Assembly (NCBI GenBank): GCA_015680685.1 | Contig: MNCI01038211.1 | Span: 327,859 to 391,858 of the forward strand | Direction: 5' to 3' | Length of the DNA: 64,000 nt | Origin: Gnetum montanum | Lineage: Eukaryota > Streptophyta > Gnetopsida > Gnetales > Gnetaceae | In this document: piece after piece, positions 22,993 through 35,818 of the stretch | How the letters are laid out: every line of letters starts with the position of its first letter | Numbering within the stretch: position 1 is the stretch's first letter | Notes under the pieces: generated by a model | Database searches by the model: none | What the model was told of the DNA's origin: nothing | The model's input: the letters and a program-made list of their open reading frames with translations, nothing else | Made by a program: the position numbers and the translations under genes

Positions 22993-24480
22993 TTTTTCTT
23001 TTCTTACTACCTTTTCACATTCTTTTATATCTTTTCTATTCTTTGATTTTTTCCATTTCTTAATCATTTTCTATTCTTTAATACCTTTTAAATTATTTCT
23101 ACATTTTTACATTCTTATCATCTTTTACTATTTTTTTTATCATTTTTCTATGATTTTCATAATTTTTTATGGATACTTTTGTTGATTTTCCAATAAAGTA
23201 AAAAGGAATAAAGCATGATGTAGTCCTAATAATGTGAAAATTACCATATGTTATAAAATCATGGAAGGAATGATTCTATATATAGTGATACCACATCATC
23301 CATCCACTCATTCAAAATTATAAGAGGTTCTTACCATAGTCATAATGATGTTCTTTTCACAATTAAACTAAAATAAATTTGTGATCATTATCCTAGATAG
23401 AAAAGTGAAGAACCAAGTGGGAATGAAAAGGGTATGACATCAAGGGAATTTGTGGATTCTCTAAGACTACTACTAGTAGTCTTATCCTACTATTAATTTA
23501 TATTATTTACTTGAGTTCCAATGAATAATGAAACAATCTCTAAAATAAGTGCTACCTTACCATGTCACTAGAAAGACATGATACCTGTGCTTGAAGGTAG
23601 TCCTTTGGTAAGGTCAACATAGTAGAAATAGAATAAATGCATAGAATAAAATTTTTGATGATACCACTAGAAAGACATGTTACCCATGCTTGAAGGTAGA
23701 TGGCTTCTCAGCAGTCTCAAAATAAAGTGTGTTGTTAATAAACTACTTTCTTGAAATTCATTTCCAAGTGTTAGTACTTCTTACAATAGTGGTAGTCTTA
23801 TGGTTAGTTTTGGGATGATGTAGTGTGATGTCACTAGGAAGTGGCATGAACTTGGTTTGGATCATGGATGGAAGGGCTAATGAGTACTTTAATCATATCT
23901 TACATGCAAGAGTTTATTATGCCTGTGGTAAGATACCTCATGTCCCAATTTCTCTAATCCTTTCTAATTTTTCTCCACCTCACTAGTATATATAATTATA
24001 ATTCAATGGTTTTGTATAATATAGTGATATTTTCTCATTTAGATGATATTTACATGTCTATTTCTTAAGATAAGTATGTTTTACATTCAACTTCTTGAGT
24101 GCTTATGGATAGTTATAAGCATGATTATACAAGGGTACTAAGGATTAAAACTTACTTTTGGGAGGACCCACTTGTATAAATCTTGTATTTTTATACTTGA
24201 AAATCAATTCCACATCATCTTGTGCCTTCGAGATACTTTAACTATCAATGTTTATTTTTCTAAATTCCCATATCTGATCATACTTTTGGCAATTTTCACT
24301 ACCATCTCTTATACATCTAATTGACCTTCTTTGCCAAAAATTCCTTCTTTATGATATTTGATCATCAAGTTTTCATAATCTAAGAATTATCTATAATCAA
24401 AGATCCTTTAGATAACTTCAACATATTTCAAAATATCCATTTGGCTCAATTATTTTGACAAAATTTACCTAAAAATCACA
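22993..24480. other. Anonymous repeat sequence with a 35-bp direct repeat
   Basis: No gene. CACTAGAAAGACATG... to TTGAAGGTAG occurs at 23566-23600 and again at 23665-23699. A TGATGTAGTCCTAATAATG at 23217 resembles the start of an element A/E LTR, but what follows does not match, so I do not call an LTR. Confidence 0.4.
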
Positions 24481-24494
24481 ATTTTATGGCAATG

Positions 24495-24512
24495 ACATCG
24501 TAGCTACGATGT
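24495..24512. other. Perfect 18-bp palindrome in an LTR-like promoter region
   Basis: ACATCGTAGCTACGATGT reads the same on both strands. Related pieces follow (ATAGCTACGATGT, ACATCTATGATG), then a TATATATA stretch near 24575. The arrangement is like the U3 regions of elements A and E. Confidence 0.8.
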
Positions 24513-25390
24513 ATTAGGTCCTACAATGTCATAGCTACGATGTCACATCTATGATGTTGCATCAACAAAAATCTATATATATGTGTGAGGAGTTAGAAAT
24601 TTTTTCATTTTCTTATTTCAAAGAAAGGGGAGTTCATGCTATTTTTCTAAGCCTCTGATGCCCAAACTTCCAAGCTCACTAACTTTCTCATCGTAGCTCT
24701 GATTTGCATGATTTTCAAATCCTCTTAATCACGACGTGACCAACTTAGCCATGGGAGAGAGTATTGTGCATAGAAGAGTCAAATTGAGCCAATGTTCTCT
24801 AATTACAGAAGAGAATATTAAGGATAATAATAGGAGAAAATAAGAATATTTTAATTAATTAATTAATTAAAAGCTAATGAACCTAACCGATTCTCCTAGA
24901 TAATCATCCAATAACATAATAAACAAGCAAGGATAACTGTGAGAAGTTTTAATAATTAAAAGAATAGTAAACAATGGTTTCTTTTTGAATTTTTCTAACT
25001 ATACAATCATAGTAAGAGCCATAGGTAATAATAAGAATAAAAGTTTGAATAAAACCAAGGATATGAGAATGGAATATGAACTACTAGAGTCCTATTTAAA
25101 TCCTTGCATAAGCTTAAGTAAATCTTTGATGATTGCATATGGCTTCCAAAAGACTCGTAGCAGAAGGACCCTGACAACATGGAAGTAAAAGACCATGAGG
25201 TCAAGGAAGAGGACAAGCTAGAGAAAAAATGTTGTAAGTGGAGCAAGCCCAATCATTTAGCATCCATCAAATGACACCTACTACTGAACAATCTACATAG
25301 GCTAAGGTTGGAGCATCACTAGCTTCAGAATAAGGACAACACCTCACACTATCAATAGAATGCTTCTAGCCTATTCAAGAGAAGTCCATC

Positions 25391-26235
25391 ATGTCCATAG
25401 TAATTGTGGAACCGAATTTCAAACCATTCATGGAGTTTGCTCCTAAGAGCATCCAAACCCAACTACAAGCCTCTCCTTTATGGCCAACTCTATCATGTAA
25501 TGGTAAATGGTACCTAGGAGAAGTGTATCAATTTTGGAAAATTAAAAAAGATGATGCTACCATTAGGGATGAAGGAGTCTTAGTTCCTTACTCAATTGAA
25601 GTTATTGCAAAGACACTTAATATTCCAAATGTTAGAGAAAATGTAGCACAAATATCCAAAAAATCTAATACTAATGCAAAGAAGATATGGCTACATAAAG
25701 CATATAGAAAAGTGGATAGGAGTACAATGAATTAACTATTGAGTAGAAGATCTATTTCAAGATCAGAATCTACCACCTATTCCCTACCAAAATGTTGAAT
25801 AGAATTTCCACCTATGCTACCAAAGAAAGTGCAATTCTCATGGGGAAATTCAATGCTAATATAGTGCATATGCTCTTTTTAAAAATACCAAGAAGGTTTG
25901 AAGAGAATAAGGTAGGGAAACTCACACTGCCATTCTCTTACCTCATTAGAAAGTTGTGTAATCAAGTAGGGATTCTGAGATATACAAATGAGGTTCTAAG
26001 AAGAGCCTAGAATGCATCCTATGCATAGATTTCCAAATCAATGCCACCAAAGAAGGATCATCTAGAGAAGCTAGCAAGCACTAAGGGAGTAGTAGGGTCC
26101 ACACTAGCAAGTAACATTCTAGAAATTGGACAACAAGAAGTAAGAACTATTGGGTCAACACCTGCTAGTAAAAAACTTAGACAAAGTGCTCCACATACAC
26201 AACAAAACTATAGGCCTTCCATGATCCACTTGTAG
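25391..26235 (+). pseudogene. Remnant of a 'putative plant transposon protein' domain gene
   Basis: Two frames (25391-25735 and 25792-26010) together show the pattern of the plant transposon-protein domain found beside many plant retroelements. Readable parts are an N part with GVLVPYSIEVIAKTLNIPN, then ATKESAILMGKFNANIVHML and FSYLIRKLCNQVGI. A stop and frameshift separate them. A third short frame (26041-26235) begins MPPKKDH and is Ser/Thr/Ala-rich. The function of this domain is unknown. It lies 5' of the chromovirus gag and may or may not belong to that element. Confidence 0.55.
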
Positions 26236-26589
26236 CAAATCATAGAAACAATCAGTTGGGAAGCTAGGGTAGGTTGTGCATTTTACTAAGTTAGGGATAA
26301 CTCTATAAGGTCTATAATATCAACAATACCTAATAGTGATCAGGTATCTCTACATGTAGGAGGAGATGATGATTGGACATAACAAATATTAGGGAATATT
26401 ACATTGTTCTAGGTTATGATAGAAACTGGAGAAGAAGCCATAGTGGTGGCAATACAACACCATGATGCAGCACTACTCTAGCTTATTTGTGTTATAAGAT
26501 ATTTAGGCTAATTAGTATTTGGACTTGGATACAAATTTTTTAAATTTCAAATGATACCTTAGAAGAAATAGATGTAAGCCTTAAATAGA

Positions 26590-27760
26590 GACATGGAAAG
26601 CATGAAATCTACCTTCCAACTAATCATTTATTAGTTGGATGAAATCAGCATAAAGGTAGATAGGAATGTTGGTCCCAACTATATTCTGACATGCAAAGAT
26701 GATGAGCATTCATGTTCATATGGTAATGAAGAAGTTTCACAACTAAGTTAAGGGAATTATGAGAAAGGATAATTTGAATATGAGAGTTTTAAAACCCATC
26801 AACTAAGGATTCTAATCCAAGGAAATCCTTTTCCTTTGATGAGAATTCGAAGAGATTCATTATTGGTCTCTACTTCTTCCCATGGAAAGCTTAACTAGGA
26901 GGATGAAGCAAGGATTCCTAGAGCATTCTATAATGCTACAAGACTTTCATATGTTACCTTGAAGGAATTAAATGATGTAGATGGTACCAATGCTTTTTGA
27001 AGTTGGCTAAATATGCTTGATAAGCACTTTGAGTTGGGAGAGGTACCGATCACTTGAGGGTACATATTACTGAATTCAAATTATATGGCTTCTATTTGGT
27101 GGAAAAATAAGTCCTAGGATTATGAAAGATAAAAAGGTCAATCCATCGTAGTTTGGAATATGATGGAATATGACTTGTGAGGGAAATTTGAACAATCTCA
27201 TAAGAGATAAGAGATCATCATGAATTCGAAATTCCTAAGGCAAGGTGACAAGGACGTCAAAGACTTAAACATTAAATAGTGTGACCTATTCCATTAAGCT
27301 AAAGTAAAATGGGAGGACTATGAAAAATCTTCAATATTTTTAAGAGGTCTCAAAATAATGTATCAATAGGAGTTGTCTTTTTAAAATTCACAAAATTTTG
27401 ATAAGACACATGATTTGGCACTTAAGGTAGAAAAGAAACTAAGTAGATTTAGAAATAGGAGCAAAAAAATTTCCAAGATAAAGGATAAGAGATCCAAATT
27501 TGAGAAGGGGTCCAAGTTCAAGTCTAAAAATAAGGATGAAAACCATGATAAGAAGATAGAGAAGGAAATGAGAAGGGCAGAGCCAAGATGAACCAAGATA
27601 AGGAATATAAGGGTTAAGGCAGTAGCTCATCCAAGACTCAATGCTTCAAGTATTGAGAATGGGAACACAAATAATGGAAATGTTTACTTTTCAAGGTAGC
27701 CAAGAGTAAAGCTATGCAAACCATGGAGGTGAAGGAGACATCAAGCCAAGATCTTTAGAG
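26590..27760 (+). pseudogene. gag remnant of chromovirus F
   Basis: Capsid-like region with stops (around 26900-27380) is followed by a Lys/Ser-rich stretch and a zinc knuckle at 27642-27683. Its spacing is exactly C-x2-[C]-x4-H-x4-C, with the second Cys changed to Tyr and two stop codons inside (CFKY.EWEHK.WKC). Confidence 0.7.
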
Positions 27761-28119
27761 AGGTAATCCTAATGCTTCCATGATTAAGAAATTTTCTAAA
27801 TTAAATTCGTATGCCTTCATGGGGAATGTGTGTAGAGGAGACTATCATAACATAAAATATTATTCTTAATTGGGACTATATGTTTAGTTAGAGGGGAATG
27901 GATTCATTTTTTGATTAATGGAGAAACCCAAGAAAATGTTATTTCTTTTGAGGTAGTTGCTAGAATTGGTTTTGTAACTATTTATCATCCCAGATCCTAT
28001 AAAGTGCATTGATTATCTACAGATTTCTCTCAAGAGATAAGGGAATAATATTCCTTGAAATTTAAAATTAGCATTTTTTAGTTGATGTAAAATGTGATGT
28101 GCTTCTAATTGATTATTTT

Positions 28120-28816
28120 GATGTAACTCTTGGTAGACCTTGCAATTTTCACAATGATGCTCAGTTTGATGGAGTAAGAAATATATGGAGTGTAGCTAGA
28201 TTTGATGGTGTCCATGAGTTGATTCCCATGATAACTGAACAAGTGAAATAGCAAAGCTTACTTAATGCTTTTTTAATCCATCTAGAAGAGAGGGAATAAA
28301 TTAAGGAACATGATGAAATAGGTTTTGGTTTTATTGTTATATTAGAAATTGCTTTTAACTATGATGATGTGCAATTTGAACTTCCTACTAGTGTGCTAGG
28401 CTTGAAGGAGTAATTTTTCAAGGTATTTAAGGGGGAATTAGATGGATTACCACCACTAAAGAATGCACAACATCATATTGATTTCATTCCTAGTGCTACC
28501 ATTATGAATTATAGAACATACTATATGGCACTAAATCAGAGGATTGAATTACAAAGATAAGTAGAGGAGTTAGTTGAAAATGACCTCATAAGGAAATTTG
28601 TTTCACCTTGTGTAGTTCTAGTAGTGCTTGTGCCAAAGAAGAATAGTAATGAATTGAGGATGTGCATTGATTCTAGGAGAGTAAATAGGATAATAGTGAG
28701 GTATAGGTTTCCTATTCTAAGGATGAATGATATCCTTTATATTCATACCAATGTGAATATTCTTAGCAAAATTGATTTGAAGAGTGGTCTTCCATCAAAT
28801 TTTTTTTGTTGTAAAT
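28120..28816 (+). pseudogene. Protease-RT linker and RT N-terminus of chromovirus F
   Basis: LGRPCNFHNDAQFDGVRNIW is the conserved protease/RT linker of Tekay/CRM-like elements. Then come LDGLPPLKNAQHHIDFIPSA, VEELVENDLIRKFVSPCVV, VPKKNSNELRMCIDSRRVN, RYRFPILRMNDIL and SKIDLKSG. The frame has only four or five stops. RT ends at DLKSG without the catalytic YxDD box. Confidence 0.85.
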
Positions 28817-28819
28817 AGG

Positions 28820-29300
28820 ATCTTCAAGATGGCACACTTCATTCTATTAAAAAGATAAGTAACACTTCTCATGTGGAAAATTTATTTATTTTAACATGTT
28901 GTAAATTTGAATGAAATTCATTTAAATATTATTAGTAATAGAAACTCAAAATTTACTAGTTACTTTTGAAGATCCCTTTAAAAACTTGTAAGGATAAAAT
29001 TGAATTTTCTAGTGCATATCATCCAAAATATGATGGTCAAACATAGGTGATGAATAAATTCTTACTAAACATATTGAGATGTATGTATGATGAACAACAA
29101 AATAAGTGGAAAAACTTATTATGTCATGTTGATTTTTTCTATAATAATTCTTTTGACATTGCTATTCATATAATCCCATTTGAGGTAAATTATGACTTTT
29201 ATCCTAAGATGGTGGATACTTTGAAGAGCTTTGAGGATGAAACTCAACTTAGTGCTAATTTTGTACAAGATATGAGCAATCACCATGTGTAAGTAAAATA
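28820..29300 (+). pseudogene. Integrase core C-terminal part of chromovirus F
   Basis: Starts with a MAHFI block in the position of the integrase MAHF.P motif. NRNSKFTSYF matches the second catalytic-Asp block. YHPKYDGQT and NKFLLNILRCMYDEQQNKW, then YNNSFDIAIHIIPFEVNY match the rest. The first catalytic Asp and the HHCC finger are deleted. Confidence 0.75.
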
Positions 29301-29388
29301 AAATCTAGATAAGAAGGCTAAAGAAAGAATCCTCAAGAGAAATGAGGGTAAACAAAAGTCAAATTTTGTTATTGGTAACTTGCTTTAG

Positions 29389-29768
29389 GTGCACTTGAAG
29401 AAGAAGCAGTTGAGAGATGTTAACTTCTTGAACATAAAAGCTAAGAAGATGGGACCTTTTAGAATTAAGACCAATGTTAATGATAATAATTTTAAGACTG
29501 AATTAACCAATGATATTAGTATGTATTTTGTATTTAATGTTATGAATCTTATGCACTATCATGGACTTGTTGATGATGAGAACATACAAGGCAACATCAA
29601 TAAGTTGAAGGGGACTAAGTAGTCTAAGCCTTCAATGGAGATGAAGGTAATCATATTTAAGAGAAGGGTAGATTCAAGCACTCAAAGAGTAAAGAGGCAT
29701 GAGTTCTTGCTCCATTGGAAGTATCAATCCATTTATGATGCTATATGGATCCATGAGACCAAAATTTA
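29389..29768 (+). pseudogene. Integrase tail with chromodomain-like end of chromovirus F
   Basis: MGPFRIKTNVNDNNFKTEL and FNVMNLMHYHG are the usual GPF/DUF-type tail. After 29640 the frame gives VIIFKRRVD...RRHEFLLHWKYQ-like residues and a W near the end (YDAIWIHE), in the place of the chromodomain (YLVKWKG...ATWE). In active relatives this end binds histone marks and steers integration into heterochromatin. Confidence 0.65.
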
Positions 29769-29780
29769 TTAGGGGGGGAA
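29769..29780 (+). other. Polypurine tract of chromovirus F
   Basis: TTAGGGGGGGAA lies just after the chromodomain-like end and before TCACTTCAACCC, as expected at the internal/3' LTR junction. Confidence 0.75.
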
Positions 29781-30600
29781 TCACTTCAACCCATACTCCC
29801 TTATTTACATGAATTTACTTTTTGAAGTGTGGGAAAGCTAGTATAGGGACACTTACCCTAATTCCATTTTTCTATTCCCTACATATCATTTTTGCAAGTT
29901 TTAGGCTATGTGAAGGCATTTTTAAGGTCAAAGAGACATCTTTTCTAAGATCTAGGTTCTCAATGAAGATGTATAGGAACTTCAAGAGACATCTAAAATG
30001 TTTGACAATCATCCCAGGTGAAACATCTCATAGGAGTGTGAGAGATCCCAATGCTAATGGAGACATCTTGGACTAGAGTAAGACATCTCACCTATAATTT
30101 TGATTTTTCAATGAGACAATCCAAAAAGACTAGAGATGATCCAAACAAGTGAGAAACTTATAAGATTACTAATTCCAATTTAGAATATAGCTAAGACAAT
30201 GGAGAAAAAGATGGAAACATCATGGAATCTTCAAGTTGAGCTTGAGGAAAAGTTTCTAAGCTTTTTATATTGTTATATCAATAAATATTTGTGTGTTTCA
30301 TACTTATATCACCATGAGTTGAGAGTAGAGATTCATGAGAGTACATGAGTGTGTATGTAGATCTTGGTCAATTATGTATGTTTTGACCTAGTATCTCTTA
30401 TGTACTTGTGTATTAAGATCTTATTCCTAGGTTATGGAAGAGATTATCTATTGGTTGCATTTTGCATAGAGAACATCCATTTTGCATAGATTCATCCATT
30501 CTCTACAACATTGAGTGTTTGCAAGGGATTTTTGGAAGTTTTGTGGTTTGTGAAACCCTATTGTAATCTCCTCTTTTAATAATTAAAGATAGCTATTTTT
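29781..30600 (+). repeat. 3' LTR-like region of chromovirus F (right end approximate)
   Basis: Starts after the polypurine tract. U3 carries five copies of an (A/G)A(G/A)ACATCT motif at about 29933, 29987, 30022, 30062 and 30080. TATCAATAAATATT near 30278 could serve as a polyadenylation region. No matching 5' LTR exists in the window to fix the end. Confidence 0.5.
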
Positions 30601-31929
30601 GCTATTTTTTAGCATATTATTTATCTTTTCATAATATCTAGATTTGGTGGGATTGAAGGTGATTTTCCATTGGAATGAACTTGCTTCAAACATAATATAA
30701 GGTTTTTGTGTTATGAGGCTTGGTTTATAATTGCAATGTAAAAGATAATCCATGTACAAATTTTATAGCCAAATCAAGATCTTTCTTCAAAGAAGGTATT
30801 TTTTTAAGGAATAAATTTCTTTATAATAATCATCCACTATTCTCAATCTTAAGTAATAGAGCCATATTTTTCAATCCTTAATGAAATATTCTAAAATGAA
30901 TTTCTTAATAAACATTGAAAAAATTCATCTCATTTAGAAATTAAACTTTTTCAAACCTCATTTCAAAAAAAGGCTATCAACCCTTTTAAGTATAGTGATG
31001 TAATTTAAAATATTTATATTCATTAGTATTTATCATAGTAAAATAATTTTGTATTTCTCCTATCCATTTCTTGGCCTTCCCTAATGATCTTGGTTCTTCA
31101 TCATACTTGTCAAAATGAATCTTCTTTACATGGATTTATAACAAGAGTTCTATTAATCTTAACCTTTTAAAACTTAAGTCCTTCCTTTTGAAACCTCTAT
31201 ATTTTGAAGAATTTTATACACTAAAATTTGGATTCTCCTTAGGTTTAAAAGGAGATGGATATGGTGGTAAGGTGTGGAATCTTTTTCAATCTTTGAATTT
31301 TGGATATCATTTTATCCAAGTTCCTAATGACCTCATTCAATTAATTCGTTATCCTTTCTTCTAGGTTTTGAAGTCCTTCTATAACTTCATGTCCTTGCCC
31401 ATTTAGTTGATGATTAGCTTCATGGACCTACATGTAATTTTCATCCAAATCTTGCATCCACTTCTACAGTTTCTTCATCTATTAGTTTATGTATTGCTTA
31501 ATGACTTGAAAATGTATTCTCTATACTAACATGTTAGGTTGGAAGATGAAGTTATTCTTACCCTGGCCTTCATTTTACACCATTGCATACTTTAGTAAGA
31601 AACTTATGTTGTTATGCAGTTTCTACCTATTCAATACTATCTTAAGTGGTTTTATATAGGCTTAATCAAGACTAAGGTTGACTACATGGATGATACTTAT
31701 CACCATAATATCCATTCAATTGTCCTAGGTAACTAATGACTAATAGGAATCGAAATTAAGTCTAAATGACATGTGTCTTAACATTATTATGCTTGGGTTG
31801 ATCTAGGTGTGGGTCCTACCAATTCTCACTTTGTTATATTTCTTAAATCAATGGGACCATGCTAAGTAGCATAGCTTTATTTTAGTCAACATTGCTTCTT
31901 CTTAAGACTTTTTAGTGAATTTTTAAGGT
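30601..31929. other. Anonymous AT-rich repeat, no gene
   Basis: No reading frame or terminus that can be supported. Confidence 0.4.
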
Positions 31930-32805
31930 TCCAAAATATGACAAGATTGTGATAGGGATAGGCATCATTAGGAGTAAATTTGTAGCTTTTATCCCTTCTC
32001 AATGCTTTCTAATTCCATAATAAAGATTCTAGGTTAATTTCATGCTTTTCCATAAAGATTTGTTAGCTTTTCATTCTTCCTAGGTATGATGGGAATGGTT
32101 ACATAATTTCTAGGTTGTGACAGGGATGATCACAATAGTTAGTTTATGAATTATGGTAATCATCAATACTTTTGACCTTAATAGAGGAATTCATGGTAGT
32201 TCACTATCTAATAATGATGGTTACCAAGCCCCATAATACTAATAAGGATGATCAACATATTTCAAGTTGTAAATTGTAGTTAAGATGTTATAATAAGTAA
32301 TAAGTTTGGTCATGAATCCTTAAAGTGCTAGCAAGGGTAGTAAAAACTTTGATATTGATAACATGATGCTTAAGATCATTTCCTGGTTAACAAGGACAAT
32401 GAAAAGTACTAAGAAATGTTGGTAGGAATGGTTATGGTATCCTTCCTACTAATAACAATAGTCATGATGACCTCCCTATGTGATATAAGTGGTCATAATT
32501 AATTCTAGTATTCCCCTTTCTCTTGCATCTTCCCTAATTCTCAACTCATCTTAGACCTTTCCAAACTCATATTACTTGCAATAGAGATGCTGAAGACATC
32601 ATATACATTATATTAGTTACAAGAAAATTTTTTTAGTGCATCATATAAATTATATTGGTTGTGATAGAGGTGGTCATGCCTTGACAAGGCTAGTTACATT
32701 TATATGCTTTTAATTTAAGTCCAATCTTCATTAGCATGCTTTTGACAAGGATAGTCATCATGTATTAGAAATTTTAAAAAGCTTGGACATTTTTGTAGGT
32801 AATAA
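31930..32805 (+). repeat. Diverged array of GATAGGGATGRTCA-like units
   Basis: A core of the form (G/T)TGACA/ATAGGGATGGTCA-T recurs at roughly 40-70 base steps (for example near 31945, 32115, 32245, 32655, 32745). It runs on into the duplicated block that follows. Units are too diverged for a firm period. Confidence 0.5.
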
Positions 32806-33790
32806 GAATGATCACTGAGAGGAGGACAATGACAATCATGATTCCAAATCCTTAATGCAATTTCATTAAATTTCATAATTTCCAATTTCCTAACCTTACT
32901 TTTAGGACATCTTTGTAGTTTCTTAACTTATGATAGAAATGATCATAAGTTTCTAAACATCATATATCTTATGATATGGATTTTCATAGGTACTATATTA
33001 TGTTTCACTTATAAAAAGGAAAGTCACCATAGAAGGATTAATTAACTCATGTAGGACTAGTCAACTTTAGATGGAATATTCCTTGGGTCTCACCAAGTTA
33101 ACATGTGCCTAACTAGGTGTGATACATGCTCAAATCCCAACTATCACTTGAATCCTATAAGTACCCCTTTTCTCTCTCATATTTTACTCATTTTTTATAT
33201 TCTTCTAATATTTCCCACACCTCCTATCAGCATCTCTATCATCATATTTTTCACATCCCCTATCACCCTCTTAGTGACTATTCTTATCACCATTGAAAAA
33301 TATGATGAAAAGGGTAATCACTAAGAGGCTAATAAAGGTAATCATGATTCCAAATACTTAATGTAGTTTCATTAGATTTCTTGGTTTCCAACTTACCAAC
33401 CTTGCTTTAAGGAAACTTCACAGTTTTCTAGTTTGTAACAAGAATAGCAAGTATCTAAACATCATTTACCTTGTGACAAGGATAGTTATAGGTACTATAT
33501 TGTGTTCCACTTGTAATAGGGATGATTACAATAGAAGTATTGGTTGACTCATTGTGGGCCCATTTAAATTTAATTGGAATGTTACTTGAATTCCACTAAA
33601 TCAACATGTGTTCAATTTAATGTTACACATGCGCAAATCCTAATTATCATCTAAATCCTATAAATATCCTTCCTTTCCTCTTATATTTTACTCATTCTTC
33701 ACATGTCTCTTATATTTTTCACATCTTTCATGTGCTTCCCTATTCTACTCAAGCTTTCCTCAAGGTAATTTTCTCATCTTTACTATTATT
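32806..33790 (+). repeat. Tandem duplication of about 506 bp with two TATA-like sites
   Basis: Copy 1 (32806-33311) and copy 2 (33312-33790) align end to end. ATCATGATTCCAAA is at 32835 and 33341, CATAGGTACTATAT... type blocks recur, and CCTATAA starts at 33154 and 33657. Each copy ends in a pyrimidine-rich tail (CTCATATTTTACTCATT, CTTATATTTTACTCATT). It looks like a duplicated promoter region, perhaps of an LTR. Confidence 0.8.
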
Positions 33791-34079
33791 TATAGTCATT
33801 TATGATTATATAAGTTATCATTATTTGTCTCCTTTGGTTGCTTGTCTCATTTGTAGAATTTTTTAATTGTGAAAGCTCTAGACTGAAAAAAAAAACAACA
33901 ACATAGGTATCAATAAAAATTTTCCTAGGCTAAAATGGCATGATAACCATCGCCAAGAAGTTTGAGTTGTAGTTTCAAGTTCACTTCAAAATCATGAATT
34001 CTCTTAGTTGAAGAGCTTTCACATCTTTGATCTCCTCAGCATTCTACATTTTGATCTTCCACTTCTATATTAGATAAGA

Positions 34080-35818
34080 TCTTAGATAACTTTGATGTTA
34101 AAAATGTTTGCATCAAAACATCTAAATATACTTGTTATTTTGGTGCTAAAATCCTTCATACTATCCTTGATCTTCATGAGGGTTTCATTATTCCTTTTAT
34201 TCATAAAAATTCAAGTAAGAAGATTAAGGCCTTTAGGAAACCAAATTGTTCGATGATGTTTATATTATGATTCCTAACTTGATGTAAGAAGATTAAGGCC
34301 TTTATATTATGGTTTCAAAATTTTTACCTTCAATGATGAATGTCTTTTCTATATTGGTTCATTCATTGCTAGAAGAGGGTTTTAGATAAACAACTAGCTT
34401 TTATCCTAACTTATTACATGTAATATCTCCATCACGCCATGTTGGAAAACTCATATTATTGGCATAAAATTTTTGAAGATCAACTAGCCATGTTCCTTGC
34501 TTTGATTAATGGTTTCTTAAGTGGTGAAACCAATATGGGAGTACTTCTATTAGGTTCCTACTTTGGAATAAGATGTGATTTTCAATGTATATCAATCATG
34601 CAATGTAAGTTAGAGTATCATGATTTTATTTTTTCTAAATCTCAAAAAGTTATTTCAGTTGAAACTTTATCAAAATCTAGAACTATCTTGGTTTAATCCA
34701 CTCTTATGAAAGTAGGTGATTTTCACAACTTATCTAGCTTCTCACATTTTACTCTAGTATTTATTTTAAATTTTAATTTACTATTTTTTTCTTTGTTTAA
34801 TAGTGATGTTTAGAAAATCTTATCATTGCAAGAAAATGAAGATGTAAACACCAACATCAAAAAATTGGGAGGAGTAGATCCACCACAAGATCAACCCATG
34901 AAGAAAACCTTAAAATAATTATCCTTCACTACCTCCTATTGATCACAAGTAATACTTTTATTTTTATTCTTATATTGATATGGTACTTATATTTATTTTT
35001 TGATGATTATGAATGATTGTCCTTCCTTATTTATTGTAGAAGAAACACAAGGGTAAGTGGAAGTAGGTTGAGACCTTCTTGCATCAATTAATATCTTGAG
35101 CACTAGCTGTATAAGAAATCAATCCTTTTGATACAATTGCAATTTGGATACCTTCTAACCTCAATATTGGTAATTTATTCCTTTCACTTTCAAAAATTAA
35201 TATGTTGATTGAAGATATATGGTCTAATATTGAAGTTGAAAATTTTGGTCAAGAGACATGTTTTGTTGGATTAGAAATGCACCATGTAGTTTCTATTCAG
35301 GGTAGAGGAAGGGTTGTGGACATAGCACATTGGACTCATTTCCTATGCCCTCTCCCATTTCTTCAAGAAACTCTTTTTAAGTTTTACCTAGTGTTCTTAC
35401 TCACTGACAAAAATTCCCTGCTCTACCATATACTACTAATGATGATCTTTATGTATATTTACTTCAAGTTATAGATAGTATGAATGTAATTTAAGAAGAT
35501 GAAAAGGTTTCTTTTGGTTCAAGTCCATCATTTTAAGAAATTTTAATCTTGCATTATAGGATCATATCTACACAAAAAAATCCTATCACTAGTAAGATTA
35601 GTGAATTTTATGTGACTTATGTTGAAAAACCTTCTCTACTTCATCATGTGCCTATAGATGCTTCCAAAAGCATTCAACACCTTGAACATATCATTGTTGA
35701 ATTAGAAAGAAAAGTGTGCATTCCAAAATATCTTACCATCAAAAGCACCTATCCTAACACTAAGGGCAAGGCATTGAAGTTTAATTTTCTCTTCTCTCTC
35801 TTTTTTAATCCTTCATAG
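34080..35818 (+). pseudogene. Short reading-frame remnants of an unknown repeat protein
   Basis: Open pieces at 34439-34696 (85 codons), 35202-35474 (90) and 35549-35818 (89) share a codon style and orientation. Between 34100 and 34250 a readable stretch (GAKILHTILDLHEGFIIPFI) precedes them. I recognise no domain. They are probably parts of one decayed transposon-borne gene. Confidence 0.3.

Larger units (their letters stand above)
26590..30600 (+). mobile_element. Chromovirus-type Ty3/gypsy element F, internally deleted
   Basis: Order on the plus strand: gag with CCHC knuckle, protease-RT linker, RT start, abrupt junction near 28800, integrase C-terminal half, chromodomain-like end, G-rich polypurine tract and 3' LTR-like sequence. 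Most of RT, all of RNase H and the integrase zinc finger are missing. No 5' LTR was found. The right boundary is approximate. Confidence 0.75.

Noticed and set aside
23217-24480. Possible 3' LTR of element A starting TGATGTAGTCC
   Set aside because: Only the first dozen bases resemble the LTR start; the following sequence does not match 9902-10809.
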